A stretch of DNA of 13,766 nucleotides from Gammaproteobacteria bacterium (GTDB lineage Bacteria; Pseudomonadota; Gammaproteobacteria; HK1), in NCBI GenBank assembly GCA_022822245.1, contig JAJECB010000503.1, forward strand, positions 1 through 13,766, in the 5' to 3' direction. Shown here piece after piece: positions 1-6,938 of this stretch. The notes under the pieces were generated by a model that saw only the letters and a program-made list of their open reading frames with translations, made no database searches and had not been told where the DNA came from. Position 1 is the first letter of the stretch, and every line of letters starts with the position of its first letter. Made by a program: the position numbers and the translations under genes.

Positions 1-1
1 C

Positions 2-394
2 GCCTTCTTCGAGCTCGGCAGCACCCCCAATCCGGACAGGACCTGCCCCGCGACTTCGGGGGGGCATCATCCGGGGGCGGTGGTTTTCCTTTCGCTGTCC
101 GCGTGGTTCCTGGCCTACGGCCTGTTCGGATTGTTCCTTCGCTACCTGAACCATCCAAGCCCCCGCTGGCGCTACATGGCGGACGCCTCTTACTGGATCT
201 ACATCGTCCACGTGCCGTTCGCCATCTTGCTGCCCCTCCTTCTCGCGAATCTGCCGGCACCGGGGATCGTCAAGGTCGCACTGGTCGTGACCATGGCAAC
301 CGGGATCATCCTGGTTACCTACCGGTACTTCGTGCGAGCGACGTTCATCGGGGAACAGTTGAACGGTCGCCGCTATCCGCGGGCCGCGCCTTGA
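2..394 (+). CDS. Acyltransferase family 3 membrane protein, C-terminal fragment
   Basis: This is the 3' end of a gene whose start lies left of the window. The frame is open from base 2 to the TGA at 392-394. About 130 residues are visible. They include three hydrophobic stretches that look like membrane helices: VVFLSLSAWFLAYGLFGLFL, IYIVHVPFAILLPLLLANL, and VKVALVVTMATGIILVTYRY. The segment ADASYWIYIVHVPFAILL matches the 'Y-W-I-Y-x-x-H-x-P' pattern near the C-terminus of acyltransferase-3 (OpgC/OafA-like) proteins. Such proteins move acyl groups onto sugars or glycans at the inner membrane. The catalytic N-terminal part is outside the window, so the substrate cannot be named. A GTG at 80 could open a shorter frame, but the upstream frame is also open, so I read this as a partial gene. 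The polar stretch encoded by about 20-75 is unlike its surroundings, and I cannot exclude a frame error there. Confidence 0.72.
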   Translation, partial: AFFELGSTPNPDRTCPATSGGHHPGAVVFLSLSAWFLAYGLFGLFLRYLNHPSPRWRYMADASYWIYIVHVPFAILLPLLLANLPAPGIVKVALVVTMATGIILVTYRYFVRATFIGEQLNGRRYPRAAP

Positions 395-557
395 CCACCG
401 CCGTTTCGCGGCTCGATATCGTCGCTGCGCCATCTGCCACGCACGCTTCGCCATGTCCGTTGCCGCACTGCATGCAACGCGCGCTTTCAACTGGCCGGCT
501 GTACCGTTGCCGAGACGAGACCTTCGCGACGAGTGAGCGGCTGGCGAGCCGATACCG
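395..557. other. Convergent intergenic region with weak hairpin
   Basis: This gap lies between the tail of the acyltransferase gene (+) and the stop of the dioxygenase gene (-). I see no gene. A small hairpin, 538-551 (arms CGGCT/AGCCG, loop of four), sits just beyond the dioxygenase stop on the minus strand. It could serve as a weak terminator, but it has no T-run. Confidence 0.3.
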
Positions 558-1709
558 CTAGATCGGGGAAAGCGGGGCGTGGAGCTTCGTTTCCGGGCAC
601 ACGATCCCGCCCCGATCGCCGACGGTGACGCTCCCCCAGCGGCCCGCGTAGCGCTCGGGGAGCGGGCGGCCGTTCGGGGGGCAGAGCCAGAGGCGGAGGA
701 GGTGGCGCTTGCGCTCCGGCTCCGGCCAGTCCTCGAACGCGGTCCGGTCGTGGAAGATGGTGTGGTTGTGGAGGAGCTGGATGTCTCCGGGGCGGAACTC
801 CATGTCGAGATGCAGGTCCGGGTCCTCGGCGAGCTCGTCGAGGAGGTCCATGGCCTCGAGGTGGAGCGGCGTGAGCCGGGGCGCGCTCGGGTGACGTTGC
901 GAGGACTCGACGTAGCGCCGCGAGACGTAGCTCGAGACGAGCCCCGCGTGGTGGTTGAAGACCGCGTTGAGGAAGAAGGGCTCCTCGCCGTCGGGGACCT
1001 CCCCCCGCCGGTCGAAGGGCATCGGCTCGGAGAGGACCGCGGCGAGCTCCGGGCGCCGCCGCGCCATCTCGTTGAAGAGGGTGACGGAGCTCACGATGCT
1101 GCTCAACCCCCCCCGCTTCGCCGGACGAAGGCACATGAGCGCCACGATGTCGCACGAGTCCGAGTGGTAGTACTGGCGTTCGGTCGTCTGGTAGGTGCGC
1201 ACGTTGGGGTCGCGGGTGTCGAAGTCGAGGTCGCGGACGTGCCCGAGGACATGCCCCATCGCGTTCTGGGACACCGCCCGGCCGAACCACGAGCCAATCC
1301 CCCAGTAGGTGCGGGCGGTGCGCTCGATCGGCCACCCCTCGATGTCGAGTCCCCGCAGGAGCACGAATCCGCGCCCGTCGATGATCTCGTCTCGGAGGGC
1401 GTGGAGCTTCGGGCCGAGGGCGGGAAGCGCGAAGTCGCCGGGGCCGATCGCCTCGATCGGGAGCTGCGCGGTCGCGCGCCAGGCCGCGTCGAGCTCCGCC
1501 CGATCGGCTTCGGTGAGCCGGACTATCCAGTCGTCGCGCTCCCTCATCTCCGCCCCCGTCCACGCCGCGGCTCCGAGGTAGCGGCGCGGGATCTCTCCCG
1601 CGTCCATCGCCTCGAGGGCCGCCGCGCCGGGCGGCAGGGGTGCGGCCGGGGAGGGCACGGCGGGGGTCGGGATCTGCTTCGGCCGGCGGGGTGCGCTCGC
1701 GGTCTCCAT
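558..1709 (-). CDS. TauD/TfdA-family Fe(II)/2-oxoglutarate-dependent dioxygenase
   Basis: This is a predicted cytoplasmic oxygenase of 383 residues that uses Fe(II), O2 and 2-oxoglutarate to hydroxylate or cleave a small substrate. The metal-binding motif is visible as H182-S-D184 in QYYHSDSCD. The distal histidine is H320 in NHTIFHDRTAFEDW, and R339 in RHLLRLWL is the expected 2-oxoglutarate-binding arginine. The fold marker GFVLLRGLDIEGW (residues 115-126) is also typical. The first 30 residues are rich in Pro and Ala and look like a disordered extension; a later start is possible, but the ATG at 1707-1709 keeps the whole frame. The family is about 280-380 residues, so this is a long member. 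Taurine is unlikely to be certain: the family includes many unrelated activities. The gene diverges from a WYL regulator and may belong functionally with the peptide-type importer at 8830 onward (inference). Confidence 0.9.
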   Translation of the reverse strand: METASAPRRPKQIPTPAVPSPAAPLPPGAAALEAMDAGEIPRRYLGAAAWTGAEMRERDDWIVRLTEADRAELDAAWRATAQLPIEAIGPGDFALPALGPKLHALRDEIIDGRGFVLLRGLDIEGWPIERTARTYWGIGSWFGRAVSQNAMGHVLGHVRDLDFDTRDPNVRTYQTTERQYYHSDSCDIVALMCLRPAKRGGLSSIVSSVTLFNEMARRRPELAAVLSEPMPFDRRGEVPDGEEPFFLNAVFNHHAGLVSSYVSRRYVESSQRHPSAPRLTPLHLEAMDLLDELAEDPDLHLDMEFRPGDIQLLHNHTIFHDRTAFEDWPEPERKRHLLRLWLCPPNGRPLPERYAGRWGSVTVGDRGGIVCPETKLHAPLSPI

Positions 1710-1743
1710 CGTGTCCGTCGTCCTGGTCGTGGTGGTGGCGGCG

Positions 1744-1782
1744 GGCGCCCGGGGTCCACTCGATGGAGTGGAGTCGGGCGCC
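1744..1782. promoter_or_regulatory. Nested inverted repeat in divergent control region
   Basis: Two inverted repeats share one centre. Outer arms are GGCGCCCG (1744-1751) and CGGGCGCC (1775-1782). Inner arms are TCCACTC (1755-1761) and GAGTGGA (1766-1772) around the loop GATG. Only GGG and GT are unpaired between the two stems. The element lies 35 bases upstream of the dioxygenase start and about 125 bases upstream of the WYL regulator start. It is placed to be an operator for the regulator or a leader hairpin on the dioxygenase mRNA. The symmetry is seen directly; the role is inferred. Confidence 0.45.
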
Positions 1783-1907
1783 GGCCGGACGAGTCTATGG
1801 AGGCTCGCGGCACCTGTCCACGTGCGGCGAGGTTAAGCTGTCGTGGTCCCGCGCGGGTCCGGCAAGGTCGAGCGGCCGAAGAGACCCGGTCGAGGGGGAG
1901 GGGGCGA

Positions 1908-2906
1908 GTGGATCGGACCGAGCGCTTCTACCGGATTGACGCGCTGCTCCGCGAGCGCGGGGTGGTCCCGATCGGGACGCTTCTCGAAGAGCTCGAGATC
2001 TCGCGCGCCACCTTCAAGCGAGACCTCGAGTATCTGCGCGACCGGTTGCACGCCCCGATCATGTGGGATCGGGAGGCCCGCGGGTACCGGTTCACGGAGG
2101 CGGCCCCGACCGCGCCCCGTTACGCGCTCCCCGGGCTCTGGTTGAACGAGGCGGAGATCCGGGCCCTCCTCGCGCTCCGCGAGCTGCTCGAGAAGGTGCA
2201 CCCGGGGCTGCTCGGTCCGCACGTCGAACCGTTGATGGACCGGGCGCGTGCGCTCCTTGGCGGCGATGCCGAGGCCTCCTCGGAGGTCGCGCGGCGCGTT
2301 CGGATCCTGCACGCGCCGCGCCGCGAGGTCCGCTCCGGCGAATTCGGGACGATCTGCGAGGCGCTGCTCGCCCGCCGGCGGGTGCGCGTCGCCCACTACA
2401 GCCGGCCGCGCGACGAGACGCTGGAGCGCACCCTCTCGCCGCAGCGCCTCGTGCACTACCGCGAGAACTGGTACCTCGACGCCTGGTGCCACCTTCGCAA
2501 CGGCCTCCGGAGCTTCGCCCTCGACTGCGTCCGCCATGCGGCGGTGGTGGATGAGCCGGCGCGCGAGATCGCGGACTTCACCCTCGACCGGGACCTCGGC
2601 GCGGGCTACGGGATCTTCGCCGGCGCGGGCCGTCCCCGGGTGGCGCACCTTCGCTTCTCCGAGGTGCAGGCGCGCTGGGTGGCGGACGAGATCTGGCACT
2701 CGCGCCAGGAGGGCGCGTTCGACGCGAACGGCCGTTACGAGCTCAAGTTGCCGTACACCGACTCGCGCGAGCTCGTCATGAACATCCTCAAGTACGGGGC
2801 GGAGGTGGAGGTGCTCGGCCCCGAGACCCTTCGCACCGAGGTGGCGGCCGCCCTCCGCACCGCGTCTGCGATCTACGACTCCCGCCTGCACGAGTCCGGC
2901 GGCTGA
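1908..2906 (+). CDS. WYL-domain transcriptional regulator (DeoR/YafY-like)
   Basis: This is a predicted ligand-responsive DNA-binding protein of 332 residues. Residues 4-45 form a winged helix-turn-helix (RFYRIDALLRERG, then ISRATFKRDLEYLRDRL). The WYL domain covers roughly 140-220 and contains the diagnostic N187-W-Y-L190 in YRENWYLDAW. Residues 243-320 match the usual WCX C-terminal domain. I chose the GTG at 1908 because the conserved helix-turn-helix begins three residues later and the purine-rich GAGGGGGAGGGGG tract (1892-1904) sits at ribosome-binding distance. The frame remains open far upstream, but that part only mirrors the dioxygenase gene. It is transcribed divergently from the dioxygenase, the common layout for a regulator and its target. 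The ligand is unknown. Confidence 0.9.
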   Translation: MDRTERFYRIDALLRERGVVPIGTLLEELEISRATFKRDLEYLRDRLHAPIMWDREARGYRFTEAAPTAPRYALPGLWLNEAEIRALLALRELLEKVHPGLLGPHVEPLMDRARALLGGDAEASSEVARRVRILHAPRREVRSGEFGTICEALLARRRVRVAHYSRPRDETLERTLSPQRLVHYRENWYLDAWCHLRNGLRSFALDCVRHAAVVDEPAREIADFTLDRDLGAGYGIFAGAGRPRVAHLRFSEVQARWVADEIWHSRQEGAFDANGRYELKLPYTDSRELVMNILKYGAEVEVLGPETLRTEVAAALRTASAIYDSRLHESGG

Positions 2907-2954
2907 GCCGTCCCTCGTACGCTATCGCGGCAAGGCCCTTCGCTTCGGAGGTGG

Positions 2955-2973
2955 CGGCCCGAGGAGAGGGCCG
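2955..2973 (+). terminator. Possible terminator hairpin after WYL gene
   Basis: Arms CGGCCC (2955-2960) and GGGCCG (2968-2973) enclose a 7-base loop, 48 bases after the WYL stop. No T-run follows, so this is a weak call. I see no gene in the rest of 2907-3156 apart from the toxin-antitoxin promoter. Confidence 0.3.
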
Positions 2974-3085
2974 GGAACGTCTGTCGTACCGCCGGGCCCC
3001 GGCGCACCCGTGCCGGAATCGAATGCGACCGGGCCTCTCGTTCCTCGCCGGTGCGTTTGCGGTTGCTGCCCCTGGATCCCGGAGG

Positions 3086-3120
3086 GTGACGGCGAGGCGC
3101 GTGATGGTATACTTTCGTAT
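3086..3120 (+). promoter_or_regulatory. Promoter of the toxin-antitoxin operon
   Basis: An extended -10 element, TGG-TATACT, sits at 3105-3113. A -35-like GTGACG (3086-3091) lies 16 bases upstream of TATACT. The inverted repeat ATAC-TTTC-GTAT (3109-3120) overlaps the -10, a position where antitoxins of this class usually bind to repress their own operon. The local A/T content is clearly above that of the flanking GC-rich DNA. A GGGAG ribosome-binding site (3147-3151) follows, before the ATG at 3157. Confidence 0.5.
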
Positions 3121-3156
3121 GCTTTCCACAGAATAAAACATAAGCCGGGAGCGCCC

Positions 3157-3750
3157 ATGGCACCGTCTGTCCTGCAGTCCGAAGCTCTCTACTTCCAGAT
3201 GTACGGTCTGAGCGCCCAGGCGCCGGAGGCTCTGAACGAGGCCCTTCGGCGCGCGATCGAGAGCATGCACCGCACCCTGTACGCGCCGTCGAGGGACGAG
3301 CTGACGCCATCGGAGCTGGGCTTGCTCGCGCAGGCCAGCGTCGAGGTGGAGGAATCTCCGCGCCGCGCCGACCCCATGATCGTGTATGCGACCGAGTTCG
3401 CGGCGATCCTCGCCACCAGCCTCTCGCCAGCCCGGGCGGGGGAACGCCTCGGGGGTGTCACCGCGGTCCGCGTGCGGCAGTTGATCCGCGAGCGAGCCCT
3501 CTATGCGCTTCGACTCGAAGGGCGGTGGAAGATCCCCGTCTTTCAGTTCGGGGACGAGGGACTCGTGCCCAACATCGGCCCTGTCAACGCGGCTCTCCCG
3601 GCGAACCTGGACGCCGTCTCGGTGCTGCGCTGGTACACCGGCCCCGATCCGGAACTGGAGGCTCCCGGGGGAGATATCCTCAGTCCCCTTGATTGGCTGC
3701 GGTCCGGCATGGACCCCGCGCCGGTCGCCGTGCTTGCCCGGGACCTTTGA
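3157..3750 (+). CDS. Xre/MbcA/ParS-type antitoxin
   Basis: This is a predicted antitoxin of 197 residues for the RES toxin that follows. The middle part (about 76-130) contains a helix-turn-helix-like segment, SPARAGERLGGVTAVRVRQL, then ALRLEGRWKIPVFQF. The C-terminal part, LDAVSVLRWY...LSPLDWLRSGMDPAPV (151-190), matches the toxin-binding region of RES-associated antitoxins, where an 'L-s-P-x-x-W-L-x-x-G-x-d-p' stretch is typical. I chose ATG 3157 because a GGGAG site stands five bases before it and the upstream open frame is not protein-like. The antitoxin stop (3748-3750) is only three bases from the toxin start, so the pair is co-transcribed and probably translationally coupled. The protein should neutralise the toxin directly and repress the shared promoter. 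Confidence 0.8.
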   Translation: MAPSVLQSEALYFQMYGLSAQAPEALNEALRRAIESMHRTLYAPSRDELTPSELGLLAQASVEVEESPRRADPMIVYATEFAAILATSLSPARAGERLGGVTAVRVRQLIRERALYALRLEGRWKIPVFQFGDEGLVPNIGPVNAALPANLDAVSVLRWYTGPDPELEAPGGDILSPLDWLRSGMDPAPVAVLARDL

Positions 3751-3753
3751 TGC

Positions 3754-4386
3754 ATGCCGAAGGTACCCCGGAAGCCGTCCCCGGAACTGCTCGAATCGTT
3801 GCATCCGGAGGTGAGGATCATCCCCGCCGGCTCCGTGGTCTGGCGGGTCTACTTCCGGGGCGGCCTCCATCCCACGAGTTGGAAGGACTTCCGGCGCGTC
3901 GGGCCCGTTGACGCGCGTTTCGACCATCACGAAGAGAGCGAGCCCGACCGGCGGGACCGGGCGGTGATGTACGCAGCCGAGCATCCGACGACGTGCCTCG
4001 CGGAGGTCTTTCAGAAAACGCGCGTCGTCAATCGCTGGCACAACGATCCCTGGCTGGTCGGACTCGAAACCGGGCACCCGGCGCGGCTGCTGGATCTCAC
4101 CGGCAGCTTTCCGACCCGCGCGGGCGCATCCATGGGACTGATGACCGGACCCCGGTCGGTTTCCCGCGTCTGGGCGCGAGCGTTCCATGATTCGTATCCC
4201 GAGCTCGGCGGCCTCTACTACCCTTCCTCGATGCACGCGAATCGCCCGGCGATGGTCTTCACGGAACGCGCGGCGGAAACGGGCGTGGTACCCGAGAACC
4301 CGAGCCTTCACCGCTCACTCGGAGACCCGGCCATGCTCAGCGTGCTGCGGAACGCCGCCCGCGAGCTCGGATACGCCCTGCTCTGA
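3754..4386 (+). CDS. RES-domain toxin (predicted NAD+-degrading)
   Basis: This 210-residue protein has the RES fold signature. R31 lies in VVWRVYF, Y73 and E84 in MYAAEHPTTCLAEVF, and S158/S159 in GLYYPSSMHANRPAMVF. The segment VGPVDARFDHH (49-59) is also typical. Characterised RES toxins such as MbcT and ParT act on NAD+ or related chemistry and arrest growth when freed from their antitoxin. Arg, Glu and Ser are the residues expected for activity, and all are present, so the toxin appears intact. The ATG at 3754 follows the antitoxin stop by three bases. The pair sits next to an IS and a decayed restriction system, as expected of accessory DNA. Family assignment is firm; enzymatic activity is inferred. 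Confidence 0.87.
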   Translation: MPKVPRKPSPELLESLHPEVRIIPAGSVVWRVYFRGGLHPTSWKDFRRVGPVDARFDHHEESEPDRRDRAVMYAAEHPTTCLAEVFQKTRVVNRWHNDPWLVGLETGHPARLLDLTGSFPTRAGASMGLMTGPRSVSRVWARAFHDSYPELGGLYYPSSMHANRPAMVFTERAAETGVVPENPSLHRSLGDPAMLSVLRNAARELGYALL

Positions 4387-4417
4387 ATCCCGACCCGACC
4401 TGGCCGAATAGTGGACA

Positions 4418-4433
4418 GGAACGAATCCGTTCC
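4418..4433 (+). terminator. Possible terminator hairpin after RES toxin
   Basis: Perfect arms GGAACG (4418-4423) and CGTTCC (4428-4433) flank the loop AATC, 31 bases after the toxin stop. There is no T-run. It may mark the end of the toxin-antitoxin transcript. Confidence 0.35.
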
Positions 4434-4499
4434 GCGCAGAGGCGTGGCGGCGTCCTCTCGTGCTCCCGGAAGCGGATGCCGCAGTGCGGATGGACGGTT

Positions 4500-4519
4500 C
4501 CCCGGCGCGGAGACCGGGG
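4500..4519 (-). terminator. Hairpin just after a minus-strand stop codon
   Basis: Arms CCCCGG (4500-4505) and CCGGGG (4514-4519) enclose an 8-base loop. Read on the minus strand, the hairpin begins six bases after the TGA at 4526-4528. This is the spacing of a terminator for the remnant described at 4526-4630. No T-run is present. Confidence 0.35.
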
Positions 4520-4525
4520 GCGATT

Positions 4526-4630
4526 TCAGGGCCAGAGCGCGTCGAGGCCGAAGGTGATGGCCTCGAAGGGCGGGATGCTGACCGGATCGATGCGAGGACT
4601 TCGGGCGAGTATGCCGACTGCGGAGACCTT
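4526..4630 (-). pseudogene. C-terminal remnant of an unidentified minus-strand gene
   Basis: A 34-residue frame lies between two stops and ends ...RIDPVSIPPFEAITFGLDALWP. It has the composition of a real protein tail, with few Arg/Ser/Pro shadow patterns, and is followed at once by a terminator-like hairpin. The frame is closed upstream by a TGA at 4631-4633, and the IS begins 66 bases further on, so the rest of the gene is absent or frameshifted. I do not recognise the family. The remainder of 4387-4696 holds only the two hairpins listed here. Confidence 0.3.
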
Positions 4631-4696
4631 TCAACCACGACAGGGAACCGGCAACGCCTGAATAGTCAACGAAAATTGGCTCTTCCGCGCTCAGCG

Positions 4697-4706
4697 ATCC
4701 CCTCAT
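4697..4706 (+). repeat. Left terminal inverted repeat of the IS
   Basis: ATCCCCTCAT is a perfect inverse match to 6085-6094, with weaker matching continuing inward (TTTT, then TAAG against CAAG). It defines the left boundary of the element. Confidence 0.8.
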
Positions 4707-4790
4707 CTGTTTTCTAAGGGATCATTGCCAGTGATTTGATTTGATCGAAGTCGGTACAAGGAAGGCACGGGATTTGGGTTTGTTTTACCC

Positions 4791-4836
4791 ATTTTGCACC
4801 CGCGATGGGTCAAGATCACTTGAAGTATTTTGCACC
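4791..4836 (+). repeat. Direct repeat pair in the IS leader
   Basis: The 10-mer ATTTTGCACC occurs at 4791-4800 and again at 4827-4836, 36 bases apart. The first copy leads into ACCC-GCGAT-GGGT, a small inverted repeat. Together they occupy the unusually long (224 bp) untranslated leader before the transposase and could be transposase-binding or expression-control sites. The repeats are seen directly; the role is a guess. Confidence 0.35.
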
Positions 4837-4920
4837 ACCCTTTCCCGGGAGTCTGACATCAGGCTTGTACGCACAGGAGATTGGGAACAAAATATCGGCT
4901 TTCACTTCGGAGGGTAGTTC

Positions 4921-6081
4921 GTGAAAGCCCGGGACGTACTGCGTGAAGAACATCTGAAGTCCTTCATCAACGAGCTGTATGATGGCGACCTGCATGCCAA
5001 ACGGGTCTTGTCGCTCGCCCACGGTGCGCTCGGAGTCCTGACCAGTGCCTCGTTGGCCGTGCATGCGATTGGACAAGGATTAGCCCACGCCCGTGGAACC
5101 GTGAGCAAACACGGTGTCAAGCAGGTCGACCGGCTACTCAGTAATGCCGCCATCGAATTGGACGAGTTCTTTTCGTATTGGGTGCCTCATGTGATTGGAG
5201 CACGCGAGGAGATCGTGGTGGCATTGGATTGGACCAGCTTTTCTCGCGACGGGCACGATACGTTGATGGTGTCGATGCTCACCGAGCATGGCCGGGCCAC
5301 GGCCCTGATGTGGGAGACGGTATCGACGGCGACGTTGAAGGACAATCGCAACCGTTATGAGGACGAGCTGTTGTATCGGTTCTCGAAGGTGGTGCCCGAG
5401 GGGGTGAGGGTGACGGTGGTCGCGGACCGGGGGTTCGCAGACTGTAACCTGTTCAAAACTCTGGAGGAAGATCTGGGGTTCGGCTATGTGATTCGGCTGC
5501 CCGCAAGCTACTACGTGACCAGTCAGAGCGGGGAGCGGCGCCTGGCGTCGCAATGGGTCGGCCCAGCCGGCAGAGCCCGCACGTTGCGAAACGCCCGGGT
5601 CACCGACGCTCACCTGCTCACCGTCGGTACGGTCGTTTGCTTGCGCGACAAGGACATGAACGACGCTTGGTGTCTGGCCGCCAGTGACCGAAACGCTGCA
5701 CCGCGACTCCTCGTGCGATACTACGCCAAGCGTTGGGGAATCGAAACGAGCTTTCGCGACCTGAAGGACCCGCGCTATGGCCTTGGCTTGTCGTCGATGC
5801 GCGTCCCACGCCCCGAGCGCCGCGACCGATTGTTGTTGTTCAGTGTATTGGCGATTGCGCTGTTGTCCTTGCTCGGGGCCGCTGGGGAGCGTATCGGCTA
5901 TGACCGCTGGTTGAAGGTCAATACCGTCAAACATCGCACTCATTCGTTGTTTCGCCAAGGGCACATGCTGTATGAACATATTCCCAATTGGCCAACGCAA
6001 CGATTGCAACCGTTACTCGACGAATTCGCCGCAATGCTGGCCGAACACAAGATGTACAAGAGAATGTTCGGCATCTTGTAA
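4921..6081 (+). CDS. IS4-family DDE transposase
   Basis: This 386-residue transposase cuts and rejoins the IS ends. The catalytic triad reads as D103 (VALDWTSF), D169 (VVADRGFAD) and E275 (RWGIETSFRDLK). The IS4-family YREK signature is exact: Y268-2-R271-3-E275-6-K282. The length matches the family, and no frameshift is seen, so the enzyme looks intact. The GTG at 4921 is preceded by GGAGGG (4909-4914) at a spacing of six. The stop at 6079-6081 lies 13 bases from the right end of the element. Codon use is less G/C-biased than in the flanking genes, as expected for a mobile gene. Confidence 0.9.
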   Translation: MKARDVLREEHLKSFINELYDGDLHAKRVLSLAHGALGVLTSASLAVHAIGQGLAHARGTVSKHGVKQVDRLLSNAAIELDEFFSYWVPHVIGAREEIVVALDWTSFSRDGHDTLMVSMLTEHGRATALMWETVSTATLKDNRNRYEDELLYRFSKVVPEGVRVTVVADRGFADCNLFKTLEEDLGFGYVIRLPASYYVTSQSGERRLASQWVGPAGRARTLRNARVTDAHLLTVGTVVCLRDKDMNDAWCLAASDRNAAPRLLVRYYAKRWGIETSFRDLKDPRYGLGLSSMRVPRPERRDRLLLFSVLAIALLSLLGAAGERIGYDRWLKVNTVKHRTHSLFRQGHMLYEHIPNWPTQRLQPLLDEFAAMLAEHKMYKRMFGIL

Positions 6082-6084
6082 AAT

Positions 6085-6094
6085 ATGAGGGGAT
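6085..6094 (-). repeat. Right terminal inverted repeat of the IS
   Basis: ATGAGGGGAT is the inverse match of 4697-4706. Its last two bases plus the first flanking base make an ATG (6093-6095) in frame with the truncated mod gene. Confidence 0.8.
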
Positions 6095-6899
6095 GCTTAA
6101 GGTGCCAGCTATCAAGCGGTTTCTTTCCGAGGTGAAGCAAGGATTGGTGCCGGAAACGATTTGGACGTACAAGGAAGTCAGTCACACACAGGGCGCCAAG
6201 AAGACGCTTCTTCAGATTTTTCCGGACAACTTTCCGGACTTTACTACAATCAAGCCAGTCGAGCTATTGACTCGGATTTTGCTTCTCTCAACCGACAAGT
6301 TCTCCATCGTGCTCGACTCCTTCGCCGGATCCGGGACGACCGCGCACGCGGTGCTGGCCCTGAACCGGGAGGACGGCGGGAACCGCCGCTTCGTGCTGAT
6401 CGAGTGCGAAGACTACGTGGACTCCATCACTGCCGAGCGGGTGCGGCGCGTCATCAAGGGCGTCCCGTCGGCGAAGGACGAGGCGCTCAAGACCGGGCTC
6501 GGCGGGACGTTCAGCTACTTCAAGCTGGGCAGGCCGATGCGTCAGGAGTCGATTCTCGACGGTTCGAACCTGCCGGACTACGGGAAGCTTGCGAGCTACA
6601 TCTTCTTCACCGCCACCGGTGAGGAGTCCGTGCCGGAGCAGATTCGGCGTCAGGACTGGTTCATCGGCAGCAGCCGGCTCTACGACGTGTTCCTCATCTA
6701 CGAGGCGGATGTCGAGCAGCTCAAGGACATGGCGTTGACGCTGGACGTCGCCCGCGGGTTGCCCGGCACGAAGCGGAACAAGCTCGTGTTTGCCCCGACC
6801 AAGTACCTCGACCAGGAGTTCCTGTACCGCTACCGCATCACCTTTCAGCAACTGCCGTTTCAGATCTACGAAGCGGTGGACAGGTTGAGCGCGGACTGA
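6093..6899 (+). pseudogene. mod: Type III DNA methyltransferase (Mod), 5'-truncated by the IS
   Basis: This is the C-terminal part of a type III adenine-specific methyltransferase. The visible part starts inside the catalytic domain with KPVELLTRIL and motif I, LDSFAGSGTTAHAVLALN (about residues 74-91 counted from 6093), which binds S-adenosylmethionine. The typical Mod C-terminus follows: GGTFSYFKLG, KLASYIFFTATGE, then LVFAPTKYLDQEFLYRYRI. In these beta-class enzymes the catalytic DPPY motif and much of the target-recognition region come before motif I, and both are missing. The DNA left of the IS does not encode them, so the gene was cut and the rest lost. A new ATG formed at the IS junction could give a 268-residue orphan. 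It cannot methylate without DPPY. Confidence 0.88.
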
Positions 6900-6938
6900 G
6901 GCCGGACTCCGTGAACATGCTGCTGTAGAACCACGAAG

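Larger units (their letters stand above)
4697..6094 (+). mobile_element. IS4-family insertion sequence, complete
   Basis: The element is 1398 bp long, with one transposase gene and imperfect terminal inverted repeats. The left end reads ATCCCCTCATCTGTTTTCTA from 4697. The right end, read inward on the minus strand, begins ATCCCCTCATATTTTACAAG. The first ten bases are identical, and the TTTT block that follows is shared with a small offset. The length and the single DDE gene fit the IS4 family. No target-site duplication is visible: the bases before 4697 (..GCTCAGCG) and after 6094 (GCTTAAGG..) differ. The lack of duplication, together with a half gene on only one side, suggests an adjacent deletion or recombination after insertion. 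The element is more AT-rich than its host region, which points to recent arrival. Confidence 0.85.

Noticed and set aside
579..1907. Long plus-strand open frame leading into the WYL gene
   Set aside because: It mirrors the dioxygenase gene on the opposite strand, has biased, non-family sequence, and the conserved helix-turn-helix starts only after 1908.
2907..3085. Possible tRNA or extra small gene between the WYL gene and the toxin-antitoxin promoter
   Set aside because: No cloverleaf or GTTCGAATC-type arm could be found, and the open frames there lack a ribosome-binding site and protein-like composition.
3010..3156. Upstream extension of the antitoxin from an ATG at 3010
   Set aside because: The extension would cover the -10 promoter and has no family similarity, whereas ATG 3157 has a well-placed GGGAG.
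2788..4311. Long minus-strand frame opposite the toxin-antitoxin operon
   Set aside because: It spans the promoter and both plus-strand genes, with shadow-like composition and no motif.
4680..6110. Target-site duplication of the IS
   Set aside because: Bases just outside 4697 and 6094 (GCTCAGCG and GCTTAAGG) share only scattered positions, so no duplication can be claimed.
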